DNA of 64,000 nt from JAAYFT01 sp041655755 (GCA_041655755.1 JBBAEY010000002.1:1-64000), one strand, 5' to 3'. Shown: positions 53,478-63,150, numbered from the stretch's first letter. Translations and numbers: made by a program. Notes: generated by a model from the sequence alone, not told the origin.

Positions 53478-53741
53478 TTGGCAAATATTAAATCTGCTAA
53501 AAAGAGAATTCTTATTACTAGGAATAGGACTGCAATAAACAAGGCTAAAAAATCGGAAATTAAAACATATATTAAGAAATTTGAATCAGCAATTGTCAAG
53601 GGAAATATCGATGAGGCCAAGGCACTGTTGAAAACTATTGATAAAAAGCTTAAAAGAGCTGCTCACAAAAATATTCTTCACAAAAATAACGCTTCAAGGA
53701 AGGTTAGCCGCCTAACGAAGAAACTGAATAAAGCAATCTAA
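53478..53741 (+). CDS. rpsT: 30S ribosomal protein S20
   Basis: Primary-binding protein of the 30S subunit. 87 residues, very basic and helical, starting (M)ANIKSAKKRI. The start is TTG at 53478, seven bases after GAGGAGGTG; the longer in-frame ATG at 53418 overlaps the promoter and is not used. It is one of the few plus-strand genes and is divergent from gpr. A TTG start on S20 is known in other bacteria and can help autoregulation. Confidence 0.97.
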   Translation: MANIKSAKKRILITRNRTAINKAKKSEIKTYIKKFESAIVKGNIDEAKALLKTIDKKLKRAAHKNILHKNNASRKVSRLTKKLNKAI

Positions 53742-53749
53742 TCCATAAA

Positions 53750-53778
53750 ATAAAACTTCGGGTGGCCGAAGTTTTTTA
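53750..53778. terminator. Bidirectional terminator between rpsT and holA
   Basis: Stem AACTTCGG/CCGAAGTT (53754-53761 with 53766-53773, four-base loop) flanked by As on the left and Ts on the right, so it works for both converging genes. Confidence 0.85.
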
Positions 53779-53780
53779 CA

Positions 53781-54812
53781 TTAAATCAGGTAGGACAAGT
53801 GAATAATCAACATTTCCAAGGCTAGTTTTTCATCATGTGAACTAGTCTTTTGTTTAATGTCTAATTCCAATATATAGTCCATTGCCTTCATTAAATTGTC
53901 CTTGTGAAAGGATTTGGATTCAGAAGATATTTTTCTAAACTCATAATCTTTAATCTGTAGCTTCTTTTGAATACTTCCTCCATCGTCTCCCCTTTCCCTA
54001 TAGAGCTTGTAGGCTAAAATAAGCCTTATTTGCCGAATAATCATAAAAAGTATTCTTTGTATGGGTTCATTGGAGATATACATTTCGTTGAAAATCCTCA
54101 GAGCACTATCCCTGTCCCTTTTATTTATGGCAGCAAGTAAATTAAAGATATTACCGTCCAGGGTCTTGACTAGGGCTGTTTCTATGTCCTCCTTCCTTAT
54201 TTCCTCCTGTCCAGTATAATTGACTAGCTTGGCAATTTCATTTTCCAAATCGTATAGGGTCTTTCTACTATTGTAATCTCCATAGGCGGACTCCTGTAGA
54301 AAATAAGTAATGTTTGAATAGGAAATAGCCCTACCATGTTTTTTAAACTCTTTTTCCACCCATGAATTTAGGTCCCTCCCCCTCAAGCTGCCAAAGTCTA
54401 CAATTCCTCCTAGGGCCTTTACGGCCTTATATAGTTTTGTAGTCTTCTTTAAATTGTTAAATTTATCGACTATAATCAAGCAGGTGGAGGACTCTAATTT
54501 GCCAATATAGGAGCTAAGGTCCTCATCTAATTCCTTGGGGTCATCTTCCATCATTTCCCCTATATCTTTCAAGACGACCAGCTTCTTCTCTGCCATAAAT
54601 GGAAGGGTTTCACAGGCATTGAATACCTCATTAAAGCCCTGCTCCTTCCCCTCTACAATGGCATAGTTCAATTCTTCTAGGGACTTGTCTATATACCTTA
54701 ATTTGAGGCTCTCCAGGGCCCTGTCCTTGAGGTATGTCTCTTGGCCTGTAAACAGGTAGACCGATAAGATCTTGTTTGCTTTTAGGTCTTTTAAAAATTC
54801 AGCATAATTCAT
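53781..54812 (-). CDS. holA: DNA polymerase III delta subunit
   Basis: Clamp-loader subunit that opens the beta clamp. 343 residues: family start NYAEFLKDLK, the YLFTGQETYLKDRAL run, and the C-terminal collar domain with HDEKLALEMLIIHL. It overlaps the end of comEC by 14 bases, the conserved comEC-holA-(rpsT) arrangement. Confidence 0.95.
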   Translation of the reverse strand: MNYAEFLKDLKANKILSVYLFTGQETYLKDRALESLKLRYIDKSLEELNYAIVEGKEQGFNEVFNACETLPFMAEKKLVVLKDIGEMMEDDPKELDEDLSSYIGKLESSTCLIIVDKFNNLKKTTKLYKAVKALGGIVDFGSLRGRDLNSWVEKEFKKHGRAISYSNITYFLQESAYGDYNSRKTLYDLENEIAKLVNYTGQEEIRKEDIETALVKTLDGNIFNLLAAINKRDRDSALRIFNEMYISNEPIQRILFMIIRQIRLILAYKLYRERGDDGGSIQKKLQIKDYEFRKISSESKSFHKDNLMKAMDYILELDIKQKTSSHDEKLALEMLIIHLSYLI

Positions 54813-57246
54813 AGGGGGTCAACCTTTCCTTTCTAGTTAAATATATTTTCGTTAGAATATATTGGGCTAGGAAGATTCCAAGATAAAAGGATATGATCAA
54901 GGAATTGTCAGTGATAAAGTCAATTATTCCCGGCTTATCAAGCAAAAATGGCCTAATCAGAATTTTGTCCCTATACAATTTTACCCTTATCATCCCATCA
55001 ATATCCGTCCTGTAAATCTCCGTGCCCATATTGTCGTATCTTTCCAAGACTTCCCCACTTGGATGACCATAGAAATTATTTCTTCCAACTGAAATCACTG
55101 CAGCCTTGGGTCTGGTAATATTTAATAATTCTTCAGTAGATGAACTTATACTGCCATGATGGGGAACCTTTATTAAATCTATGGATCCACCTAGCTTATC
55201 CAACAACCTTGACTCAGCCTCTTCCTCCATATCCCCCGTAAACAATATTCTCTGCCCATAATGGGAAAATAAGAATACTAGGGAAAGATTGTTGTCGCTT
55301 AGGTCCTCATATCTCATATCCTTATTTGGGCTTATGATTTCTATGTAGCTATTCCTATCGATTATTATCCTATCCTTTTCACTTAATAGTAGGTAGGGCC
55401 TAGACCTTTCCTTAATTCCCCGAAAAATATCGCTTTCCTCATCCTCATAAGAAATAAAGATATGGTCAATTTCTAAATTGTCCATTAAAATAGGCAGTCC
55501 CCTGCTATGGTCAAGGTCAAAGTGAGTAATGAAAACACCCTTTAGCCTTTTTATCCCTAGTTTCTCCAAATAGGGCAGGGTAATATTCTCCCCTATATCA
55601 AAGGAATCAAATATGTTTCCCCCTGTATCTACCAAATAATTCCCCTTTCTAGTCCTAATCAAGATACTATCTCCCTGACCCACATCTATAAAATGAATTT
55701 CCGCTGTCCTATCAGTAAATATGAAAAGTCCATTAAATATGACTATAACTAGGAGATAAACCCCAAGGACTTTTTTCACCTTGTAGTCCAGGTATTTGAG
55801 GTCTATTACCCTAAATAGAAAAAGGAGTAGGGTAAAGTAGATGATGAATTCAAAAATATTAGGGGAATGGATCCTTATTATGCCTATACCAATATCATAA
55901 AACAAGTCCGCCATAAGGCCTTCCAGGCTCAGTATTAGGTTTAAAACTTTCCCAACTACAAGGTTTAACCCAGCTAGGGAATAGGATAAGGCAAGCATTG
56001 TAGTCCCAATAATCAAAGACAAGCCCAGGAAAGGTGCTAGGATTAGATTGGAAAATAGGCTTATCAAGTAAATCCTATTGAAATAGTAGGCCTGTAGCGG
56101 TAATAAGCCTATTTGCACTGCCAAAAGACCTGAGAGGGTTGCCGTGATTTTCCCATCATAGAAATACAATAGCTCCCTAATCTTTGGTGTAAAGTAAATT
56201 ATTGAAAAGCTAGCAGCAAATGACAATTGAAATCCTAGGTTAAATATCCACATGGGCCTAATAAGTAGGAGGACAAAAAAAGAAAAAAATAGGCTATTAA
56301 TAGAATCATAGGGCTCTGCAAATATAAAGGCAATATAGGAAATACTCAGCATTATATTGGCCCTCAATATCGATGGCGGAAAGCCGATTAAGTAGCCGTA
56401 AAACCAAATAATCAAGAGGACAATGATCAGGCTATACCTCCTCTTGACCCCTAGATTGGAAAGAAAAAATATTAAGAAAGCAGATATTATTCCTATATGC
56501 AGACCTGACACAGCTAGTATATGGGCCAGTCCCAGTTCCCTGTATTTTAAAATGTCTTCATCTTCCAGATAAGAGTACCGGCCAAGTAAAATCCCCTTCA
56601 TCAAAGAGCTGTTTTCCCTACTCAAATGGCTGTCGAAGAGGTCCTCAACCTTCCCTACAAAGGCCTCTCTCATAGAGTATTTTAACCCCTTATGACTGCT
56701 ATCTAATTCTATTATAGAATGCTCGTCAATATTAATAGTTGTGTAGACCTTGTTGGTCATCAAATGAAGCTTGTAGTTGAATAAGGAGGGGTTTGTATTT
56801 TGCAAGGCCTCCTTGGGCCTTGCCCAAAATGTCAGCCTATCTCCTATTCGCAGCTCTCTGTCTCCAAACAATTTTAAAACAGTCTTTTCCTTTATCCTTC
56901 TAATTGAGGAGCCTTCAACTATGCTGTCCACATGCAGTATGTATTTTCCGGCCTCTTCATCTACCCAAGATACCTGCTCTACAGTAGCCTTAAGTATTAA
57001 TTCCCTTCCTATGGCAGACCCTAGACTTGTATCCTTGCTGCTACTAGACCCAAGAATCGTACCCAAAAGGAAAAAAACAATGAAAACTACTGGATAATTA
57101 AACCTAGCTTTTATGATTAAAATGCTGAATATAAGCAGGGATATAGCCAGTAATATTAGTCCATACACCATATCAAAAGTAAAAAAATAGGATAAAATTA
57201 TTCCCAAGGCCAAGGGGATTGAGAATAGAATAAAAGGTCTTTGCAT
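54799..57246 (-). CDS. comEC: ComEC/Rec2 DNA-uptake channel
   Basis: Membrane channel importing single-stranded DNA in natural transformation. About 815 residues: three N-terminal helices, an OB-like domain (about 90-180), the competence core of helices with LAHILAVSGLHIGI (about 240-253), and a C-terminal metallo-beta-lactamase-like nuclease domain with THFDLDHSRG (HxxxDH-type) near 575. I chose the ATG at 57246 after GGAGG. Other competence genes are not in the window, so uptake ability is not shown. Confidence 0.94.
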   Translation of the reverse strand: MQRPFILFSIPLALGIILSYFFTFDMVYGLILLAISLLIFSILIIKARFNYPVVFIVFFLLGTILGSSSSKDTSLGSAIGRELILKATVEQVSWVDEEAGKYILHVDSIVEGSSIRRIKEKTVLKLFGDRELRIGDRLTFWARPKEALQNTNPSLFNYKLHLMTNKVYTTINIDEHSIIELDSSHKGLKYSMREAFVGKVEDLFDSHLSRENSSLMKGILLGRYSYLEDEDILKYRELGLAHILAVSGLHIGIISAFLIFFLSNLGVKRRYSLIIVLLIIWFYGYLIGFPPSILRANIMLSISYIAFIFAEPYDSINSLFFSFFVLLLIRPMWIFNLGFQLSFAASFSIIYFTPKIRELLYFYDGKITATLSGLLAVQIGLLPLQAYYFNRIYLISLFSNLILAPFLGLSLIIGTTMLALSYSLAGLNLVVGKVLNLILSLEGLMADLFYDIGIGIIRIHSPNIFEFIIYFTLLLFLFRVIDLKYLDYKVKKVLGVYLLVIVIFNGLFIFTDRTAEIHFIDVGQGDSILIRTRKGNYLVDTGGNIFDSFDIGENITLPYLEKLGIKRLKGVFITHFDLDHSRGLPILMDNLEIDHIFISYEDEESDIFRGIKERSRPYLLLSEKDRIIIDRNSYIEIISPNKDMRYEDLSDNNLSLVFLFSHYGQRILFTGDMEEEAESRLLDKLGGSIDLIKVPHHGSISSSTEELLNITRPKAAVISVGRNNFYGHPSGEVLERYDNMGTEIYRTDIDGMIRVKLYRDKILIRPFLLDKPGIIDFITDNSLIISFYLGIFLAQYILTKIYLTRKERLTPYELC

Positions 57247-57258
57247 GAAATCCTCCAC

Positions 57259-57339
57259 TTATCTTTTCCTGTGCATTCGATTTAGGCTCCATATAAGTAT
57301 AATTAAACCCAATAAAACCATCATATGTCCATCAGGCAT
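57259..57339 (-). CDS. Candidate 26-residue single-helix peptide upstream of comEC
   Basis: Reads MPDGHMMVLLGLIILIWSLN and then RMHRKR before TAA: a short polar start, one hydrophobic helix and a basic end. AAGGG lies about eight bases before the ATG. It stops 12 bases before the comEC ATG, so it could be co-expressed. Not recognised; it may be a small membrane protein or chance. Confidence 0.4.
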   Translation of the reverse strand: MPDGHMMVLLGLIILIWSLNRMHRKR

Positions 57340-57476
57340 AGTATCAATCCCTTGCAATTTTCTATAATTATATCACGATTTGAAAGGCAAAAGCAAACCC
57401 CGACAAAAATATTTCATTATGGTTTTTGAGCTTTTATGGTAATATATACTTATACTTATATAAGGGGCTGATAAGG

Positions 57477-58676
57477 GTGACCGAAAAATTATTTTTAACT
57501 AATCCCTACCTGAGGGAAATAGATGCGAGGATTACGGAAAAGATTTATAAGGATGATAAGTACTACATTAGACTAAATAGAACTATATTTTACCCCCACC
57601 TATCTGGGGGACAACCCGGCGACAAGGGCACTATTAATGGTGTGAAACTACTAGAGGTATATGAGGAAGATCAGGATATAATCCATGTAGTCGGTGAAAA
57701 CATTCAAAGCGACAAGGTTGTCCTCAATATTAATTGGAATAATAGGCTGGACAACATGCAGCAGCATACTGGCCAGCACCTTCTCTCCGCTGCATTCTAC
57801 AAGCTATATGGTGGGGAAACCGTAGGTTTTCACATAGGATCTGACTATGTATATATCGATATTACCCTGGCTGACCTGACAGAAGAAGAGGCTGAAAAGG
57901 TGGAAGTCTATGCCAATAGGGTTATATACTCTAACTTCAAGATTGAATCCTATTATATAGAGAAAGAAGATATAGAAAAAATACCCGTTAGAAAGCAACC
58001 AACTGTAAACTCCAATATAAGAATTGTAGAAATCGATAATATTGACTTTTCCCCATGTAGCGGTACCCATTTAAGGCAAACCGGTGAAATAGGCCTAATT
58101 AAAATTAGAAAATGGGAAAGATACAAGGGAAACATAAGGCTGGAATTTGTCTGCGGTCAAAGGGCCTTGCAGGACTATAGTTGGAAAAACAAGGCCATCA
58201 AGGATATATCCCTACTTTTATCATCTAGGGATAGGGATATTGGCGAAAAGGTAGATATTCTTTATAGGCAAAAATCAGATCTAGAAAAAGAAAATAGAAG
58301 GCTTAGAGAGGAGATTATTAAATATAGGGGAGAGGATTTGCTGAGGAGGTCCTTCAAACTTAAGGAGATAGCCATAGTCTCAGATATATTTGATGGCTTG
58401 GACCTGAAAGAGTTGAATTCACTATCGGTATATTTAGATAAGACAGGCCCTAGCATACATTTATTTGGGATTAGAAATGAAAATACTGGACAATTTCTAC
58501 TATCTGTACCCAAGGATATTGGAATTAATTTAAAGGAAATAATGAAAAAGACCAGAGAAAATTATGATATCAAAGGTGGTGGCAGCCCTAATTCCATACA
58601 GGGAAAATGCTCCCCTGAGGACCTAGAGCCTATCTTAAATCATTTTTATAAACTAATCAAGGATGCTATGGAGTAA
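57477..58676 (+). CDS. Alanyl-tRNA editing protein (AlaX long form)
   Basis: Trans-editing enzyme that hydrolyses mischarged Ser/Gly-tRNA-Ala. 399 residues from the GTG at 57477 (TEKLFLTNPYLREIDA start). Domains: N-terminal beta barrel, editing domain with zinc motifs HTGQH (about 96-100) and CSGTH (about 195-199), and a C-terminal DHHA1-like domain with GGGSPNSIQG. The GTG was chosen because AGGGG lies upstream; the ATG at 57426 would overlap the likely promoter. Plus strand, divergent from comEC. Confidence 0.9.
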   Translation: MTEKLFLTNPYLREIDARITEKIYKDDKYYIRLNRTIFYPHLSGGQPGDKGTINGVKLLEVYEEDQDIIHVVGENIQSDKVVLNINWNNRLDNMQQHTGQHLLSAAFYKLYGGETVGFHIGSDYVYIDITLADLTEEEAEKVEVYANRVIYSNFKIESYYIEKEDIEKIPVRKQPTVNSNIRIVEIDNIDFSPCSGTHLRQTGEIGLIKIRKWERYKGNIRLEFVCGQRALQDYSWKNKAIKDISLLLSSRDRDIGEKVDILYRQKSDLEKENRRLREEIIKYRGEDLLRRSFKLKEIAIVSDIFDGLDLKELNSLSVYLDKTGPSIHLFGIRNENTGQFLLSVPKDIGINLKEIMKKTRENYDIKGGGSPNSIQGKCSPEDLEPILNHFYKLIKDAME

Positions 58677-58706
58677 AGGGCAGCTTAAATCTGCCCTTGT
58701 TTTATT
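58676..58706 (+). terminator. Terminator downstream of alaX
   Basis: Stem AAGGGCAG/CTGCCCTT (58676-58683 with 58691-58698, seven-base loop) then GTTTTATT. It overlaps the 3' end of the converging ATPase gene. Confidence 0.75.
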
Positions 58707-59761
58707 AGATTCAGTATTTCATTGTAAATCTTTTCCCTTTCCCTGTCTATCAGCGTATAATCGATGGAGCTTCTGTAGGATCTTTCCAGGGCCTTATGGT
58801 TTTCTTTGGCCTCTCTAAGATTTTTTATTCCACCTTCTATAAGTAGATTCAGGGCGTTTATATCATCTTCATTTGTCTTTCTATTGCTTATATAGCTATT
58901 CAAATCTATTTCCTCTTTTGCAAATTTAGACCCCAGCTCATTGGAAGTAATTACAGAGTCAAGTTCCTTAATATATATGGTTTCAATTTTCTTTGGAAAC
59001 ATAGGGTTGTGGTAAATTTCCATTTCAAAGTTTCTGAGCCTAGCCTCCTCCAGTATCCTATTAAGCAAATATGATTTACCAGTTCCCATATCCCCTTTTA
59101 TAAAAAATACATCTTCCACCCATTTTAAAATTGTATATGTGTAGTCTGTAAAGCCTTCTGGTGTATAGGCTGAAGAGAATAAATCCCTTTGTTTGAAACC
59201 ATTGGATTTTTTAGGAATGGGAAGTTTTGAAAAAATAATTTCAATCACCTTTCTACTTTGATTATTTAATCCCCTAATATCTAAAGTCCTGGCATTTTCT
59301 TTGTCAATTTGTTCTGCAATAATATTGGCAGCCTTGAAGTAGTTAAAACATTTTTCGTAGGCATACTTGTTTTTTAGTTTGGTAGCCCTAATTGCCTCCT
59401 CTTCCTTTTTTAATTTATCAGTATCGATGGAAACTGCAAGGTCAACTATCCTATCTGACAAGCCCGGATACAAAGGGTCTATTGTGTGAGGCGGAGTCCC
59501 ATCTATTATTGCAACTCCAATACCATCTATAACTACAGCATCTATGGACCCCGGATCAGATGGGCAGTGGTGGTATTCAATGGAATATCCCTTGTCAAAC
59601 ATCCTCTCTGCAATGGCCTTCATCAATGAAGACTTTCCACCCCCTGGCATTCCTTTTAAAATATATAGCCTATTTCTCTGATTGCTGATTATATTATCGT
59701 GGAGGGAATAAAGCCCCTGGGAAGTATTCCCCCCTGGAAACATCCTGCGTATTACTTGCAT
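58685..59761 (-). CDS. Twin P-loop ATPase (PRK06851-like family)
   Basis: Cytosolic ATPase of a clostridial/bacillar family without known function. 358 residues with two separate Walker A motifs: GMPGGGKSSLM (about 37-47) and GDMGTGKSYLL (about 225-235), so two tandem nucleotide-binding modules. A Lys/Glu-rich C-terminal coil follows. The ATG has an AGGAGG site. Its neighbours (MATE transporter, alaX) give no hint. I recall the family mostly in spore formers, which is weak evidence for a role there. Confidence 0.8.
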   Translation of the reverse strand: MQVIRRMFPGGNTSQGLYSLHDNIISNQRNRLYILKGMPGGGKSSLMKAIAERMFDKGYSIEYHHCPSDPGSIDAVVIDGIGVAIIDGTPPHTIDPLYPGLSDRIVDLAVSIDTDKLKKEEEAIRATKLKNKYAYEKCFNYFKAANIIAEQIDKENARTLDIRGLNNQSRKVIEIIFSKLPIPKKSNGFKQRDLFSSAYTPEGFTDYTYTILKWVEDVFFIKGDMGTGKSYLLNRILEEARLRNFEMEIYHNPMFPKKIETIYIKELDSVITSNELGSKFAKEEIDLNSYISNRKTNEDDINALNLLIEGGIKNLREAKENHKALERSYRSSIDYTLIDREREKIYNEILNLIKQGQI

Positions 59762-59821
59762 AATAAAACCTCCTTAGGGATTGTATAGTACAATCTATTC
59801 TAAAGAGGCCTTTTTGGTGAA

Positions 59822-61183
59822 TTATCTATTGGCTCCTACTACTTCCCTTTTCCATCCATGTATCTTGTACATATATATCCCATATATGCATGCTATCAGA
59901 TTGCTAAAGCTCATGGAAAACCAAATCCCAGGAGAGCCGAAGTTGGTAAAATGCTTAAATATTAGTATCATAGGTAGCCTAATAGCCCATAACCTGCCTA
60001 TCTCCATGTACATGGAGTACTTTGTGTTACCTGACCCCTGAAAGATCCCCTGCAAGACACTGAACATGCCCATGAGAGGCATAGAAAATGCAACAAATTT
60101 CATATAGGTGATACTTTGGACTATTACCTCTGGGTCATCCTTAGATTGAATAAAAAATGCTACAATGAGTTTATTGAAGATGAACAAAAGAACACCACCC
60201 AATAAGCCTATATAAAGGGCGATTTTCGATGACTTCTTAAAGGCCTCTGTGGCCCTATCAAGACTACCTGCACCTAGGTTTTGCCCTATAACTGCCGTAA
60301 GTGCAGCCCCAACCCCCATGGCTGGCTGCATTACAAGATTTGTGACCCTATTTACCATGCCAAAGGCAGCCAGGGTAGCAGTGCCATAGGATACGATAAA
60401 ACCATTTAGTGTCATAAAACCTATGGATGCACCTACCTGTCCGATGGACGCTGGCAAGCCAACCCTTGCAATTTCCGTTAAAATCCCTTGGTTAAATTTA
60501 AAATCCTTGAAATCGGGTTTCAGCATATTGTCCTTAAAAATAAGCCTTATGCCGTATAAGGCCAATATAACCCTAGACAATACCGTAGCCCAGGCAGCCC
60601 CTGCTATACCCATATTGAAGGTAAATATAAAGATTGGGTCGAGTATGACATTGATTATGGCGGCAACTCCACTTAGTATTGTCGGAGTGACGGTATTTCC
60701 TTGGGCGTTCATTATAGAGTTAATGTTAAAATACAAAAATAAAAAAGGAAGGTCTAGGAATGTTATTTTCAGGTATGTATTTGCCAATTGTGCAAATTCG
60801 CCTTGGCCACCCATGAGTTTTATTATATATGGGCTTGTAGTTAGGCCCACTATTGTAAATACTATGGATAGTATAAGGGAGGCCCCTATTAACTGACCTG
60901 TGTATTCCCTAGCTTCAGTAGTCCTTCCTGCACCTATTAGTTGAGAAAGTAGTGATGTACCTGCCACTGATAAACCAATGCCGATGGCAATAAATAAAAA
61001 GTTTACCGGCCATACGAAGGAGGTCGCTGCAAAATGCACTGATGAAATTTTACTGACCCATATTCCATCCACTAAATTGTATAAGGTCTGTATAATGCTA
61101 TTAATCATAATGGGAACAGATAGGCTTATTAAAACCTTGTATATATCGCCTTTTAATATTAGTTCTGTTTTCTCCTGCTTCAC
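59822..61183 (-). CDS. MATE-family multidrug/metabolite exporter
   Basis: Na+ or H+-driven efflux pump with 12 helices in two related halves. About 453 residues with the MATE start SVPIMINSIIQTLYNLVDGIWVS (split over 25-47) and the second-half run INRVTNLVMQP-like segment at about 285. I chose the GTG at 61183, spaced nine bases from AAGGTGA; the ATG at 61204 has no site. The substrate is unknown. It stands alone. Confidence 0.93.
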   Translation of the reverse strand: MKQEKTELILKGDIYKVLISLSVPIMINSIIQTLYNLVDGIWVSKISSVHFAATSFVWPVNFLFIAIGIGLSVAGTSLLSQLIGAGRTTEAREYTGQLIGASLILSIVFTIVGLTTSPYIIKLMGGQGEFAQLANTYLKITFLDLPFLFLYFNINSIMNAQGNTVTPTILSGVAAIINVILDPIFIFTFNMGIAGAAWATVLSRVILALYGIRLIFKDNMLKPDFKDFKFNQGILTEIARVGLPASIGQVGASIGFMTLNGFIVSYGTATLAAFGMVNRVTNLVMQPAMGVGAALTAVIGQNLGAGSLDRATEAFKKSSKIALYIGLLGGVLLFIFNKLIVAFFIQSKDDPEVIVQSITYMKFVAFSMPLMGMFSVLQGIFQGSGNTKYSMYMEIGRLWAIRLPMILIFKHFTNFGSPGIWFSMSFSNLIACIYGIYMYKIHGWKREVVGANR

Positions 61184-61204
61184 GATGCACTCACCTTTCT
61201 CCAT

Positions 61205-61408
61205 TAATTCGAGTTCCTAAATAATTTTAATCTCTTGATTATTATAGCAAAAGAAAGGTATATTAACAACGTGAATTTTGATAAATAAATTATTCAGCGA
61301 TAATGAGTTTGGAAAATCCATAGTTCTTATAGAGTTCAAGGACTGTCCTAAGATGGACATAGGTCTTACCTATGCAGGTGGATAGAAAGGCCTAGATTAT
61401 TTAAAAGG
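61205..61408. other. Structured intergenic region between MATE and SLH genes
   Basis: Contains CATAGGT-CTT-ACCTATG (61358-61374) and a GTCC/GGAC pair (61345-61358), but no reading frame and no tRNA. Could hold the MATE promoter or a remnant of inserted DNA. Confidence 0.3.
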
Positions 61409-61440
61409 AAAAAGCAGCCCACCACTAAGGATAGGCTACT
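61409..61440 (-). terminator. Terminator downstream of the SLH gene
   Basis: An 11-pair stem with G-T pairs (61430-61440 with 61413-61423, six-base loop) followed by TTTTCC on the minus strand, about 20 bases after the stop. Confidence 0.6.
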
Positions 61441-61460
61441 AGGCATCTGCATCAAGATCA

Positions 61461-62954
61461 TCAACGTGCGTTTACGGTTCCTATGTCGGTTACCTGTCCG
61501 CTTTGGACGGTAACTCCTGTTTTAAAGGGAGTGGATTTTCCATAAATATATAACCCATATTTATTAGGATCAAGGGCAAGGGTAAAGGACCCGTCACTTT
61601 GTATTTCTGCCTGCAGTGTATGGTCGTCGGGACCAGAGATATTGCCCGGCCTGGTAGCCACCACCTTTATTCCCGGGGATACCCCGGTTACTACACCCTT
61701 TAGGATGCCCTTGCTATTATCTACCGTATAGGTTTGGCCGGGATCGCTTGCCTTAACCGTTATTCGATCCCTTATCGGCATTCTTTGAAAGTCTATATGA
61801 TAGGTTCCGGTAGGCACTACCATTGAATAACGGCCCTGCTCATCTGTTTCTAAACAACCGATGGTCCTCATAGTCTCACTACGCACGAAGCATATGAGGA
61901 CACCCTCCTTGGGGGTACCAGTATAGGGATCCCTTACTACACCGCCTACCACGGCAGCCTGGTTGGCAGCCATCATTATAAAATCTCTGTGTTCTCCGGC
62001 AAAGTCCTTAAAGGCATCCACATTTATCTGCACCATCCTTTTATCATCCGCTGCCAGGCTTGTGTAAGTTACCATAGCCTTACCGGAAGCATCGGTTGTC
62101 GTCTCGGACTTGGACAACTGTGCATTTCTTTCACCTAATTCAAAGGCAAATGCATCGAAAACAACCTTCGCACCCTCTACTGGATTTCCGGCTTCATCAG
62201 TTACCATAACTGCAATGGTAGCGGTCTGCCCTCCACCTTCGGGCAAGGTTTCCGGGAATACAATAGACATGCTTATACTTTCCAGTTGCTGGCCTTCGGT
62301 CCTATCCCCTTCCGTGCCTTCCAAAAGGTCTATTATCCTCGACCCGTCGGGACGCTCTGCATTATACACTGCATTCGCAGTAAACCTAGCCATCTGATCC
62401 CTTCTTATGTAGGAATCACTTAGGTATTCAAGCCCCTCCGTAAGGCCCAGCTCACCGGCCAATTTGTCGTAACCGGTCGGCCACTCCAGTTCTTCGGTCT
62501 CGTATCCAAGTATTCTTATGAGGATGGCCGCCCATTGAGCCATCTGGAGATTATCGCCTGGTCCGTATTTTCCGTCTCCGTAACCCCCTATTATGCCTTC
62601 TCCCGCAGCCAGGTTAATCCAGCCAAGGGCCCATTCGTGGTCTCCCATGCCTGCATACACGTCGTCGAAGGCCTGGGTCAGTGTCTCTGCCTGCGCCACA
62701 TCCTTTTTGTCAAATCCAGCAAGGAAGACTGCCACCTTTGCGGCCTCTGCTCGGGTTAAGTTGTCATCGGGGTAAAAGAGACCGTCTCCTCGGCCGGATA
62801 ATACACCCAATTCCACCATTTGTTCTATGGCATTCCTGTAGGGGCTATTCTCTATGTCAGTCATTGGCTCGGCAGCAGTTGTTACCGCTGTGCTTAAAAG
62901 TACGGATAGAATTATGAATAGGGCAATTATTCTTTTGTTCATACTTTTGTTCAT
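61461..62954 (-). CDS. S-layer homology (SLH) surface protein with Ig-like and CarboxypepD-reg-like domains
   Basis: Secreted, cell-wall-bound protein. Signal peptide about 1-28; three SLH repeats (about 36-80, 95-150, 158-197) that bind wall polymer; a Big-1-like Ig domain (about 226-325); two CnaB/carboxypeptidase-regulatory-like beta domains (about 334-410 and 415-495). The N-terminus begins with a duplicated MNKSMNKR. The gene is clearly more GC-rich (50-57% in sampled lines) than the window and has different codon use, suggesting transfer. A strong AAGGAGG site supports the start at 62954. Confidence 0.9.
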   Translation of the reverse strand: MNKSMNKRIIALFIILSVLLSTAVTTAAEPMTDIENSPYRNAIEQMVELGVLSGRGDGLFYPDDNLTRAEAAKVAVFLAGFDKKDVAQAETLTQAFDDVYAGMGDHEWALGWINLAAGEGIIGGYGDGKYGPGDNLQMAQWAAILIRILGYETEELEWPTGYDKLAGELGLTEGLEYLSDSYIRRDQMARFTANAVYNAERPDGSRIIDLLEGTEGDRTEGQQLESISMSIVFPETLPEGGGQTATIAVMVTDEAGNPVEGAKVVFDAFAFELGERNAQLSKSETTTDASGKAMVTYTSLAADDKRMVQINVDAFKDFAGEHRDFIMMAANQAAVVGGVVRDPYTGTPKEGVLICFVRSETMRTIGCLETDEQGRYSMVVPTGTYHIDFQRMPIRDRITVKASDPGQTYTVDNSKGILKGVVTGVSPGIKVVATRPGNISGPDDHTLQAEIQSDGSFTLALDPNKYGLYIYGKSTPFKTGVTVQSGQVTDIGTVNAR

Positions 62955-62999
62955 ACTCTTTTCCTCCTTTCAATTGCCTGTTCAACTTATCATCAGTAT

Positions 63000-63027
63000 A
63001 TCATACTTTTCATATGGTTTAGGTAAA
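63000..63027 (-). promoter_or_regulatory. Possible promoter of the SLH gene
   Basis: Minus strand TTTACC (63022-63027), a 16-base spacer, TATGAT (63000-63005). Only moderate similarity to sigma-A elements; a TATACT just downstream is an alternative -10. Confidence 0.35.
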
Positions 63028-63150
63028 TTGTTTTATCTGCTAGTAAAAAACAGGCACTTACAGCTTTAAACTATTTCCCTTGCCCTTTTAAAAGAAATCA
63101 GAATAGCTCAAGGGATATCCATGATACCCTGGATGTTTTTTATAGTTTAC

